Assembly: GCA_947632285.1 (NCBI GenBank)
Contig: CANROT010000011.1
Span: forward strand, 1 to 32,156
Direction of reading: 5' to 3'
Origin: an uncultured Clostridia bacterium
GTDB lineage: Bacteria > Bacillota > Clostridia > Oscillospirales > CAG-272
DNA: 32,156 nucleotides
Shown here: positions 9,795 to 17,473 of the stretch, in pieces
Position numbering within the stretch: the stretch's first letter is position 1
Layout: each line of letters begins with the position of its first letter
Position numbers and translations under genes: made by a program
Notes under the pieces: generated by a model
Told to the model about the DNA's origin: nothing
The model's database searches: none
What the model saw: the letters and a program-made list of their open reading frames with translations, nothing else

Positions 9795-11116
9795 TTTTCG
9801 CCTTCCTCGGGGTTGATACGGTATATCTCCCCGGTCTCCGTATCGTACCTTATGAACCGGTGATCCGGCAGCCCGATATCCCACACGTCGTATTCTTCAT
9901 CGTAGTCGTATGAGGTACAGTCGCAGTAAATGTATCTTCCGAGAACGACAAAATCCTCCGGCAGGAAGAAGGAGCTGTTTTCCTCTATATCGGGGCGCCA
10001 TATCTCCGTTTTTTCCGAGCCGTCATGCTTCATTCGGTATACGGTCCGCACGTCGACGCTTTTGAGCTGGTGTGAGGTTTTATCGGAACTGCCGTATATG
10101 CCGCCGCTTTTCGGGACTCTTATCATGACCGTGTCCTCTCGCACGGTATAGTAGATATAATTTTCGGTCACATAGTAATAGCCGAGGTCATCTATGCCGA
10201 CGCCGAGTGCCTTTTCCCCCGAGCCGTCGGGCGCGCAGCTTTTCAGCCCGTCATCGTCCACATAGATAAAGCCGTCGTCCGTTTTATAATAGAGACAGCT
10301 CTCACCTATGCCCTCGTGTATTTCTCCCGTGTCAATGTCAAGGCAGTACATGCTGTTATCCGGTGCGGAAAGCAGCAGCTTGCCGTCAAATGCCATATCG
10401 GGCGTGTATTCGATGCCGTATTCGGTTATTTTTCCCGTTTTTGTATCCTGACTGCAAAAATAGTCGTGCCACTCGCCCGTCTTCTCATCATTAAGCGTGT
10501 CGATGTAAAAGCATACGCCGTTATGAACTACCATGTCAAGCAAAAGATAACTCGAGTCGTTATCGCGCAGCCACTTATATTCGCCGGTTTTCATGTTATA
10601 CATTGCAAAACCGTTTACCTTTGTATATGTATCGGACGATACGTCTTCCGAATAATCGTCTGCATAAAAGGAATACTGCTGACGGTAATAGATGTTATCG
10701 TCTTCGATATAAAATTCATAGCCCGCATCTATGCCGTAGAACGGGCAGTCATATGTTCCGTGGGTACACGTCGGGTCTGCGCAGACATACGTTATATTTC
10801 CCGTTTTCGGGTTATATCGGTAGAGGGTGTAACCGGCGGAAACGGATTTGTCGGCATCGTTTTTCGCCGTGAAATAGAGCTCACCGTTGTATATTGAAAT
10901 ATGCGTTGTTGTGACATTCCTGCTGACGCCTACGATACCGTCGACCCCGTCGCCGCTTTCTTCATATGTGAACATCTGAATGTCGCCAGGCGTGTACTCT
11001 CCGTAATCGTAGAAATATTCAAGGTCACCGCCGCACGAGCAGAGAAGGAGCGCGGCGGCGGCAAGCACAAAGAGCACGGACTTTTTAATGATCCGTTTCC
11101 GGAATAAAGTCAGCAT
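9791..11116 (-). CDS. putative lipoprotein, beta-propeller/DUF5050-like
   Basis: Lipobox LLLCSCGG; repeated NGELYFTAKN...YRYNPKTGNITYVCADPTCTH-type units. Start at 11116 is favoured (AAAGGAAGG upstream); the ORF extends to 11137. Confidence 0.65.
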   Translation of the reverse strand: MLTLFRKRIIKKSVLFVLAAAALLLCSCGGDLEYFYDYGEYTPGDIQMFTYEESGDGVDGIVGVSRNVTTTHISIYNGELYFTAKNDADKSVSAGYTLYRYNPKTGNITYVCADPTCTHGTYDCPFYGIDAGYEFYIEDDNIYYRQQYSFYADDYSEDVSSDTYTKVNGFAMYNMKTGEYKWLRDNDSSYLLLDMVVHNGVCFYIDTLNDEKTGEWHDYFCSQDTKTGKITEYGIEYTPDMAFDGKLLLSAPDNSMYCLDIDTGEIHEGIGESCLYYKTDDGFIYVDDDGLKSCAPDGSGEKALGVGIDDLGYYYVTENYIYYTVREDTVMIRVPKSGGIYGSSDKTSHQLKSVDVRTVYRMKHDGSEKTEIWRPDIEENSSFFLPEDFVVLGRYIYCDCTSYDYDEEYDVWDIGLPDHRFIRYDTETGEIYRINPEEGEK

Positions 11117-11202
11117 TTTCCGGTACCTTCCTTTCATTAATACGATATGCGGTATCCCTCAAAAGCGCGGCTTTTACAGATTCGGGGAACCGGTTTCCGA
11201 AT

Positions 11203-11219
11203 ATATTGTAGCACAATAT
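11203..11219. promoter_or_regulatory. inverted repeat over a possible minus-strand -10 element
   Basis: ATATTGT-AGC-ACAATAT, 7-bp arms; on the minus strand it contains TACAAT. Confidence 0.4.
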
Positions 11220-11331
11220 TTTGCGGCGTGCATTAAATTTTATAAAATTTTTTCAAAAATTTTTTGATTTGTTTGCCCGTAAGTGGGAAAACGCGACAAA
11301 AATCTGCGCCGCGCGGGCGGCGTTAAAAAAA

Positions 11332-11360
11332 TCTTAAACCGTTCTTAAACAAATCTTAAA
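11332..11360 (+). promoter_or_regulatory. response-regulator-like operator: three TCTTAAA boxes at 11-bp spacing
   Basis: TCTTAAA at 11332-11338, 11343-11349 and 11354-11360; a degenerate CGTTAAA lies at 11321-11327. Confidence 0.7.
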
Positions 11361-11370
11361 AAATCATGTC

Positions 11371-11398
11371 TTGTTTTTAAACAACCGGGTGATAGAAT
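11371..11398 (+). promoter_or_regulatory. putative promoter for the lipoprotein-ABC operon
   Basis: TTGTTT (11371-11376), 16-nt spacer, TAGAAT (11393-11398), just downstream of the TCTTAAA boxes. Confidence 0.6.
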
Positions 11399-11422
11399 TG
11401 AGAAAAAGCCGGTATCACGGGG

Positions 11423-12364
11423 GTGGACATGATGAGGACGGGAACGGAGAAGAAACATAAAAAAGCGCTTGCGCGCGCAGCGCTCTCTTTGCTGCTTTCT
11501 GCGGCGGCGGTCTTTTTTTGCGGCTGCGAGGGCGAGGGGACGCGCGGGGACGGGGGACCCGTACAGGTCATATTTCCGGAGGCGTTTGAAATGAGGACGG
11601 CGGACGATGGCTGGGTCTACACGTTCTGCCATGATTTTAACAAAGACGGCAGCGAGATATCCGACAGGAGCATATATACGTCGTTCTTCCGCGCGTTCAA
11701 TATCCGATATGCGTACACGGACGGGACGGAGTCGACGTTTGACATCGGCGGCGGCACGCCGCTCGGCAGAGATATGAAGAAGATATCGGAGCTTTTGTAT
11801 TCCGAGCCGCTCCCGAGAAAAGAGGATCTGCTCGCCGTCGACAGGGAGAGCGTCGCCTTTGAGGCGATAGACGGGGACATGTTTTTCGATATGATGACGG
11901 CGGCGCTGAACGGCAGGGCGCACCCGGTCGGCAATTGGAGCGTTTATCCGGAACATGGGCTTTTGCGCGAGCAGGGCTATGAGGACGGGTATGCGTTCCA
12001 GTTCGGATTCGTATGCGAATGCGGGGTGTTCGAGGCGTCGTTCATAGACGTTCTCTATCCGGCGGACGGCGCGCCGTGCGGGTATGTCCAGCTCTCGGAC
12101 ATGGTGGACGCCGGGACGGCCACGGGAGAAGAGAGCGAGCTTTTCCGCGTGCTCTCGGAGATATCGGGCGGTATCACGGGGGAGGACGACCTCTATTTCG
12201 GGGACGAAAGATACAAAGGCGAGACGCTCGCCTCGGTGGACCTCGGGCGGCTCTACGCCATGTTTGAGAAAATAGACGCGGAGGACGGCATTGAGCTGTT
12301 GTTCCGAAAAGCAGAGGGCACGCCCGAGTCGGAGGAGCTCACGGACCGGAGGGGCGGCGTATGA
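11423..12364 (+). CDS. putative lipoprotein
   Basis: Signal peptide with lipobox-like AVFFCGCEGEG; GTG 11423 or ATG 11429 start; 4-bp overlap with the next gene. Confidence 0.65.
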   Translation: MDMMRTGTEKKHKKALARAALSLLLSAAAVFFCGCEGEGTRGDGGPVQVIFPEAFEMRTADDGWVYTFCHDFNKDGSEISDRSIYTSFFRAFNIRYAYTDGTESTFDIGGGTPLGRDMKKISELLYSEPLPRKEDLLAVDRESVAFEAIDGDMFFDMMTAALNGRAHPVGNWSVYPEHGLLREQGYEDGYAFQFGFVCECGVFEASFIDVLYPADGAPCGYVQLSDMVDAGTATGEESELFRVLSEISGGITGEDDLYFGDERYKGETLASVDLGRLYAMFEKIDAEDGIELLFRKAEGTPESEELTDRRGGV

Positions 12365-14343
12365 TAAGGTGTTCCGGCGTCACAAAATCTTACGGAGAGG
12401 GCGATGTGCTCGATTCGTTTTCGTACACGTTCGGGGACGCGGGATTTTATCTTCTGCTCGGGGAGAGCGGGAGCGGGAAGACGACGCTTTTGAACGTCGT
12501 CTCCGGAATGATACCGTTCGATTCCGGTGAAATAGAGGTGTGCGGGCGGAAATTTTCGGGCGCGGTCGACGCGGTCGATATGGACGCCGCCGGGTGCGGA
12601 TCGGACTATATAACGCAGGACACGTTTTTTGTCGATTTTCTGACGGTCGGCGAGAATCTCCGCCTCATTCGCGACGACAAACCCAGAGTTGAAGACGTCC
12701 TTATGCGCGTCGGGCTCGGGGGGAAAGAGGAGATGCACCCGCCCGAGCTGTCGGGCGGGGAGCGCCAGCGTCTCGCGATGGCAAGGGCGCTCATGACCGA
12801 CGGGCGGGTGCTGTTTTTGGACGAGCCGACCGCGTCGCTCGACGCGGAAAACAAGCGCGCAGTGTTCTCGCTCATAAGGGAGATATCGGCGTCCCGCCTT
12901 GTTATCTGTTCGTCGCACGACGCGGAGGCGGAGGCATACGCGGACCGCGTGATCAGACTTGAAAAGGTCGCGCATAATGATGCGCATAATGTCTCGCAAC
13001 ATACTGCGAGGCGCGCAAAAAAGCGCCGCGAAGTAAAAAAGCGCCCGATGCGGGAGCTTTGGCCCTTTTTGAAAAAGTGGTCGTCGTCAAAGGGGCGCGC
13101 GTTTGCGCCGGATATATGTTTTTGCGTTTTCCTCACGCTCGCGCTGTGCCTATTGATGATCGCGGACACGCCGCGGCGAAAGTTAGACGCAAACGCGGAA
13201 AATCTCTACCGCATAAATGTCGTGAAGGTCAGAACGGAAAATGACCGCGCCGAGGACTACGCGCTGCTCGACGGGCTCGACGGCGTCCGCGATATAATAC
13301 CGGAATACGGCTCGCTCCTGCCCGACCTCGGCGGCGAATATGACCCGGACACGGGCGTTTTCGAGGGGACGGAGGAGGTCGAATATGAGCTCACGGATCA
13401 GCACGCGCTCCCGGGAGAGGCGGCGCTGTTCCCGTTTTCGGACCGGATCGAATACGGCACGTATTTTACCGGCAAAGATCAGATGATAATCACCGACGCA
13501 TACGCCCGATATCTGTGCCCCGGCGACCCGGGCGCGGCGGTCGGGCGGACGTTCGTGAAAAATCTCTACGGGCTCGGGGAGACGGAGCTTTTGATCGTCG
13601 GCGTGCTCGGGCCGATGGACGATTTTGAGTACAGGTACTTTCAGGTCGCGGGCGGCGGCGTCGCGGACCTTTTTTCCGAATACGACGCGGCCGTCTCGGA
13701 GACGAAGACGCACGAGGACGAGTTCTACATAAACGGCGACCTCTTCGATGAGTATGCGAAGGGCGAATATTTCGGCGTCGGCGCGCGGCGGTCGTATTAT
13801 CTCTATTTCGACGGATATCGTGAGACCGTGGAATTTCTCGAAAAAAACGCGGAGCTCTTTGAGGCGCGCGGGTTTTACGGCATTCCGTTCGCAGACCGCG
13901 AATTTGTGATGCCGGTGTTTGAGGGGCTGTCGTACATACTTCTGCCGCTGTCTGCGCTGATAACGCTTTTGTCCGTCGTGTTTTACGCTTTTATCGTCAA
14001 AACGGAGCTTTCGTACAACAACGGCTTTGTTTCGGCGTTCAATTACGCGGGCTTTACGGTGATGCAGGCTGTCCGCGGGCTCGTGCGGCTGAATCTGCGC
14101 CGTTTGTTTGTCGCGTTTGCGGTCTCGGGCGCGTGCGCCGCCGCGATAAGCGTCGGCTTGAACCTCTTAAACAGGCGGTTCGCGTTCGTACCGTTCGAGC
14201 TTTTCACGTATAATGTCCCGCTGCTCTTCGCGTCGGCGGCGGCAGTTGCCGTGTCGGCAGCCGCAGCGGTGAATTTCTTCCTGCGCCGCCTTAAATATAA
14301 GAGCTGGTACGAGAACCTGATAGCGAACAGGGATCTTTTGTAA
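12361..14343 (+). CDS. fused ABC ATPase / FtsX-like permease (MacB-type architecture)
   Basis: Walker A GESGSGKTT, signature LSGGERQR, Walker B VLFLDEPTASLD, then one TM, a large exofacial domain and three C-terminal TMs. Confidence 0.88.
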   Translation: MIRCSGVTKSYGEGDVLDSFSYTFGDAGFYLLLGESGSGKTTLLNVVSGMIPFDSGEIEVCGRKFSGAVDAVDMDAAGCGSDYITQDTFFVDFLTVGENLRLIRDDKPRVEDVLMRVGLGGKEEMHPPELSGGERQRLAMARALMTDGRVLFLDEPTASLDAENKRAVFSLIREISASRLVICSSHDAEAEAYADRVIRLEKVAHNDAHNVSQHTARRAKKRREVKKRPMRELWPFLKKWSSSKGRAFAPDICFCVFLTLALCLLMIADTPRRKLDANAENLYRINVVKVRTENDRAEDYALLDGLDGVRDIIPEYGSLLPDLGGEYDPDTGVFEGTEEVEYELTDQHALPGEAALFPFSDRIEYGTYFTGKDQMIITDAYARYLCPGDPGAAVGRTFVKNLYGLGETELLIVGVLGPMDDFEYRYFQVAGGGVADLFSEYDAAVSETKTHEDEFYINGDLFDEYAKGEYFGVGARRSYYLYFDGYRETVEFLEKNAELFEARGFYGIPFADREFVMPVFEGLSYILLPLSALITLLSVVFYAFIVKTELSYNNGFVSAFNYAGFTVMQAVRGLVRLNLRRLFVAFAVSGACAAAISVGLNLLNRRFAFVPFELFTYNVPLLFASAAAVAVSAAAAVNFFLRRLKYKSWYENLIANRDLL

Positions 14344-14356
14344 GGAGGGCGGCAGA

Positions 14357-16243
14357 ATGGAGCTGATACTTGAAAATGTGTCAAAAAGCTACGGGCGGCG
14401 CGTGATATGCGGCGTGTCGTACACGTTTTTGCCGGGAAAGCTGTACGTTATAAAGGGCGTCAGCGGCTGCGGAAAGACGACGCTTTTCAACATCATCGGC
14501 GGCGTTATGGAGGATCACGGCGGGCGCGTCACGCTCGGCGGGCTCGACGCCGCGGAGGACCGGAAGGAGTACAGAAAAAAGGTCGGTTACATATATCAAA
14601 AGAGCCTGCTCTTGTCCGGGGTGACGGTGCGCGACAATCTCTTGCTGATAAGAAATGACGCGGCCGCCGTATCGGCGCTCGCGGAAAAGCTCGGCATAAA
14701 AGAACTCCTTGACCGGACGCCGGACGCCATGTCCGGCGGGGAACGCCAGCGCGCCGCGATAGCGCGCAGCCTTCTGAACGGCCCGGACCTGCTCCTTGCG
14801 GACGAGCCGACCTCGTCTCTCGACGCGGAAAATTCGCGCCGCACGGCGGAGCTCCTCGCCTCATTGAAAAATGACGGCAAAATAGTTCTCGTCGCAACGC
14901 ATGAGACGTGTTTTGACGCGCTCGCGGACGAGATATTATATCTTGACTACGGCGTCATAGACCGTATCGACGTGCGCGAGCCGCGCACGGGCAGCATATA
15001 CGGCGAAAATAAAAAAAGCGCGCCCCCGACAGAGAGAGGGCGGCGCGGCATAAACCTTTTGATGTTCGCGCTTCGGCGGCGCCGCGCGTCACTTCGCTTG
15101 TCGGCGCTTTTGCCGTTCGCGCTCGTGATGTTTCTCGTGATGCTCGTCTCGGCGGCGGAGAGCGAATTTGAAGCGGAGTACGTGCGGTTCGAGGCGTCAA
15201 AGACAATATCGGACCTTATCTGCACGCGGGCGCCGGTCGATTCGCTCGACGAAAAATATAGGTCCGCGCTGCGGTATTATTACCCGTATTACGCCGAGGA
15301 CGGCGGCACGGTCGCAAATTATCTCGCCGACAGAAAGGACAGCGTTTTCTCGCTCGACGGAATGATAAAGTACGGGTCCTTCCCGGAGGCGGCGGACGAG
15401 ATACTCGTCAGCGCCGAATACGCCGCGAAGCACGGCGGCGCCGGCATCGTCGGGAAAACGGTTCGCTTTGCGGGGCGCGATTTCGTCGTTTCGGGCGTGA
15501 CGTATTCGGTCGATAAAGATGAGCCGGGCAGGAGCGCGGAGTTTTTGTCGCGGTACGAGGAAGATTTTTACTACCGCTGGTATCTCGGCGACGACGAGGG
15601 GGCGAGCGTAATATACATTCCGCACGACACGCTTGCCGAATTCGGCAAAATGCGCCCCGAAAAGGAGAATTACAAGGGTATGCGGCAGATCTCGTACCCC
15701 GGTCTGTTCTCGAACGCGGAGGCGGTGCGCGCGTTCCGCGAGTGGCTGAGTCCGAGCTTCGACGAAAGCGAGCTCCCGCCCGGTTTCAAAGCGCCGACGA
15801 CGGTGATAAATAATTTTGACATGAAGGTGCAGACGCTGCAAAAATCGCTCGACGCCGTCGCGCTCGTCCTGCTCGCGTTCTTTTACGTATGCTTTTTGAT
15901 CTTCTGCATCTTCATTCGCATGAGCGTCTCGACCGAGCTATATTACCGCCGCCGCGAGATAGGTTATCTTCGCCTGTTCGGCGTCGGCGAGGGGCGCGTC
16001 GGCAGAATGATACTGTACGAGTATATGTGCAGGTTCGCGGCGTCGTTTGTCATGGCGGCCGTCATGTTCGCGCTTGCGGACGCCGCCTATGCCGCATGTT
16101 TCGGCAGGTTTTTGATGTTCAACGTCCTGCACGTCACGTCGGCGCTTTCCGGCGCGCTCGTCTTCTACGCCGCAACGGTCGCCTCGTCCCTGATCCCGGT
16201 AATGCGAAAGAAGATAATTGAGTTGACTCGGGGGAACTTTTGA
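14357..16243 (+). CDS. fused ABC ATPase / FtsX-like permease (MacB-type architecture)
   Basis: Walker A GVSGCGKTT, MSGGERQR, LLLADEPTSSLD, ATHE H-loop; C-terminal permease half; TAAGGAGG upstream. Confidence 0.88.
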   Translation: MELILENVSKSYGRRVICGVSYTFLPGKLYVIKGVSGCGKTTLFNIIGGVMEDHGGRVTLGGLDAAEDRKEYRKKVGYIYQKSLLLSGVTVRDNLLLIRNDAAAVSALAEKLGIKELLDRTPDAMSGGERQRAAIARSLLNGPDLLLADEPTSSLDAENSRRTAELLASLKNDGKIVLVATHETCFDALADEILYLDYGVIDRIDVREPRTGSIYGENKKSAPPTERGRRGINLLMFALRRRRASLRLSALLPFALVMFLVMLVSAAESEFEAEYVRFEASKTISDLICTRAPVDSLDEKYRSALRYYYPYYAEDGGTVANYLADRKDSVFSLDGMIKYGSFPEAADEILVSAEYAAKHGGAGIVGKTVRFAGRDFVVSGVTYSVDKDEPGRSAEFLSRYEEDFYYRWYLGDDEGASVIYIPHDTLAEFGKMRPEKENYKGMRQISYPGLFSNAEAVRAFREWLSPSFDESELPPGFKAPTTVINNFDMKVQTLQKSLDAVALVLLAFFYVCFLIFCIFIRMSVSTELYYRRREIGYLRLFGVGEGRVGRMILYEYMCRFAASFVMAAVMFALADAAYAACFGRFLMFNVLHVTSALSGALVFYAATVASSLIPVMRKKIIELTRGNF

Positions 16244-16280
16244 AAAAGTTCCCCCGAGACCCCTTCAAAACTTTTTATGG
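16227..16280 (+). repeat. hairpin-plus-tail intergenic element, copy 1
   Basis: CTCGGGGGAACTTT (16227-16240) / AAAGTTCCCCCGAG (16245-16258), 14-bp perfect stem, then tail ACCCCTTCAAAACTTTTTATGG. Confidence 0.75.
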
Positions 16281-16292
16281 ATTGGGAGACGG

Positions 16293-16386
16293 GAAATCTG
16301 CGACTTGCTGTCTTGCTTTAGTGAGCAAGTCGAGAGGTTTGATTATGGTACGGATCAAAAAAGCCCCCTCTTTGAGGGGGTACGGG
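16293..16386. repeat. structured tandem duplicate, unit A
   Basis: GAAATCTGCGACTTGCTG...AGCAAGTCGAGAGGTTTG...GGTACGGATCAAAA...CCCCCTC-TTT-GAGGGGG; parallels unit B. Confidence 0.7.
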
Positions 16387-16396
16387 ATATCGAAAG

Positions 16397-16423
16397 AGAT
16401 TTCGCCCCTGCGGGGCGAAATCT
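16397..16423. repeat. 12-bp perfect inverted repeat
   Basis: AGATTTCGCCCC (16397-16408) TGC GGGGCGAAATCT (16412-16423). Confidence 0.7.
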
Positions 16424-16530
16424 GCGACTTGCTGTTTTGCTTTGGTGAAATTTGTTAGCTTTGGTTAGCAAGTCGAGAGGTTTGTTCTTGGGTACGGGTC
16501 AAAAGAAATGCCCCCTCAAAGAGGGGGTAT
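16417..16530. repeat. structured tandem duplicate, unit B
   Basis: GAAATCTGCGACTTGCTG...AGCAAGTCGAGAGGTTTG...GGTACGGGTCAAAA...CCCCCTC-AAA-GAGGGGG; parallels unit A. Confidence 0.7.
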
Positions 16531-16546
16531 TTCTTTTGACCCGTAC
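16492..16546 (-). terminator. 26-bp inverted repeat / probable terminator hairpin of tRNA-Glu
   Basis: Arms 16492-16517 and 16521-16546, loop AAA; 25 Watson-Crick pairs and one G-T position. The right arm overlaps the last ~10 nt of the tRNA. Confidence 0.8.
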
Positions 16547-16608
16547 GGGAATCGAACCCATGTTTGCGCCGTGAGAGGGCGCCGTCTTAGCCGCTTGACC
16601 AACGGGCC
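16537..16608 (-). tRNA. tRNA-Glu (anticodon CTC)
   Basis: Minus strand GGCCCGTTGGTCAAGCGGCTAAGACGGCGCCCTCTCACGGCGCAAACATGGGTTCGATTCCCGTACGGGTCA folds as a cloverleaf; anticodon loop CTCTCAC; CCA not encoded. Confidence 0.95.
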
Positions 16609-16686
16609 GGGTTTCAAAGCTCGATTATTATATCATAAAAAAGCGGTAAATGCAATACCTTTTTTGAAAAAAGTTTTTCAACCGGG

Positions 16687-17346
16687 TCATTTTGATCCGG
16701 CGGCGCGCTCTTTGCCGGACTTTTTTTCGGAAAAGGGGAGCAGCCCCGAGAAAAAGCTGATGAGCGGGCCCATGAAAAACGCCGTTATGACGGTGCCGAT
16801 GCCGACGACGCCCGTGACCTCTCCCCAGCTCATGCCGGAGACGCGGCAGAGAATGACGCCGAGCGTCACGCAGATGAGGTCGCTCAATATGCGGCAAATT
16901 TTAAAGCTGACGCATGTTTGGCGCTCCGAGATCATGAGCGAGATCGCGTCATATGTCGAGACGCCGAGGTCGGCGTTGAAATACATCGCCGAGCCGAAAC
17001 ACATCACGACTATCGCCGTGACGAGCAGCAGAAGGGACGGAAAAAATGAGAGCTCCGGGAATATGTATTCGAAAAATTTCTGCGAATATTCGGCGGCATA
17101 GCCGAGCAGCGTCAGATTTATAAGCGTTGCGAGGCCGATCTTGCGCCTGTCGAAGATCAGGGAAACGAGCAGGAGCACCGCGTTCGCGATGAGATAGAGC
17201 GTCCCGAACCCTATCGGGATAAGGCTGTCAAGCCCGCTCATAAGCGACTGAAACGGGTCGACGCCGAGGGCGGCGGTGCGGAACATTCCGACGCTGATCC
17301 CGCCGATCAAAACGCCGAGGCAGCTCATAACGATTCGCAGCTTCAA
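16687..17346 (-). CDS. YczE/YitT-like integral membrane protein
   Basis: 219 aa; MFRTAALGVDPFQSLMSGL...NADLGVSTYDAISLMI pattern with about five TM segments. Confidence 0.75.
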   Translation of the reverse strand: MKLRIVMSCLGVLIGGISVGMFRTAALGVDPFQSLMSGLDSLIPIGFGTLYLIANAVLLLVSLIFDRRKIGLATLINLTLLGYAAEYSQKFFEYIFPELSFFPSLLLLVTAIVVMCFGSAMYFNADLGVSTYDAISLMISERQTCVSFKICRILSDLICVTLGVILCRVSGMSWGEVTGVVGIGTVITAFFMGPLISFFSGLLPFSEKKSGKERAAGSK

Positions 17347-17402
17347 AGAGAGCCTCCGAAAGAAAAAATCGACCCTCTAATTATATGCACATAAATCCTA
17401 AA

Positions 17403-17469
17403 AGTCAATAAAAAGTTTTAAAGCGGGGGGACCGGGGGGAGGAAATTTTTCAAAATTTCCTTCCCCCGG
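17403..17469 (-). repeat. hairpin-plus-tail intergenic element, copy 2 (inverted)
   Basis: Arms 17432-17449 / 17452-17469 (18 positions, one mismatch); minus-strand tail TCCCCCCGCTTTAAAACTTTTTATTGACT. Confidence 0.75.
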
Positions 17470-17473
17470 ATAT

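Noticed and set aside
16640-16680. CTTTTTTGAAAAAAG-TTTTTCAACCGGG as a degenerate hairpin-family copy
   Set aside because: Only loosely similar to the family; could be a simple T-rich hairpin downstream of the YczE-like gene.
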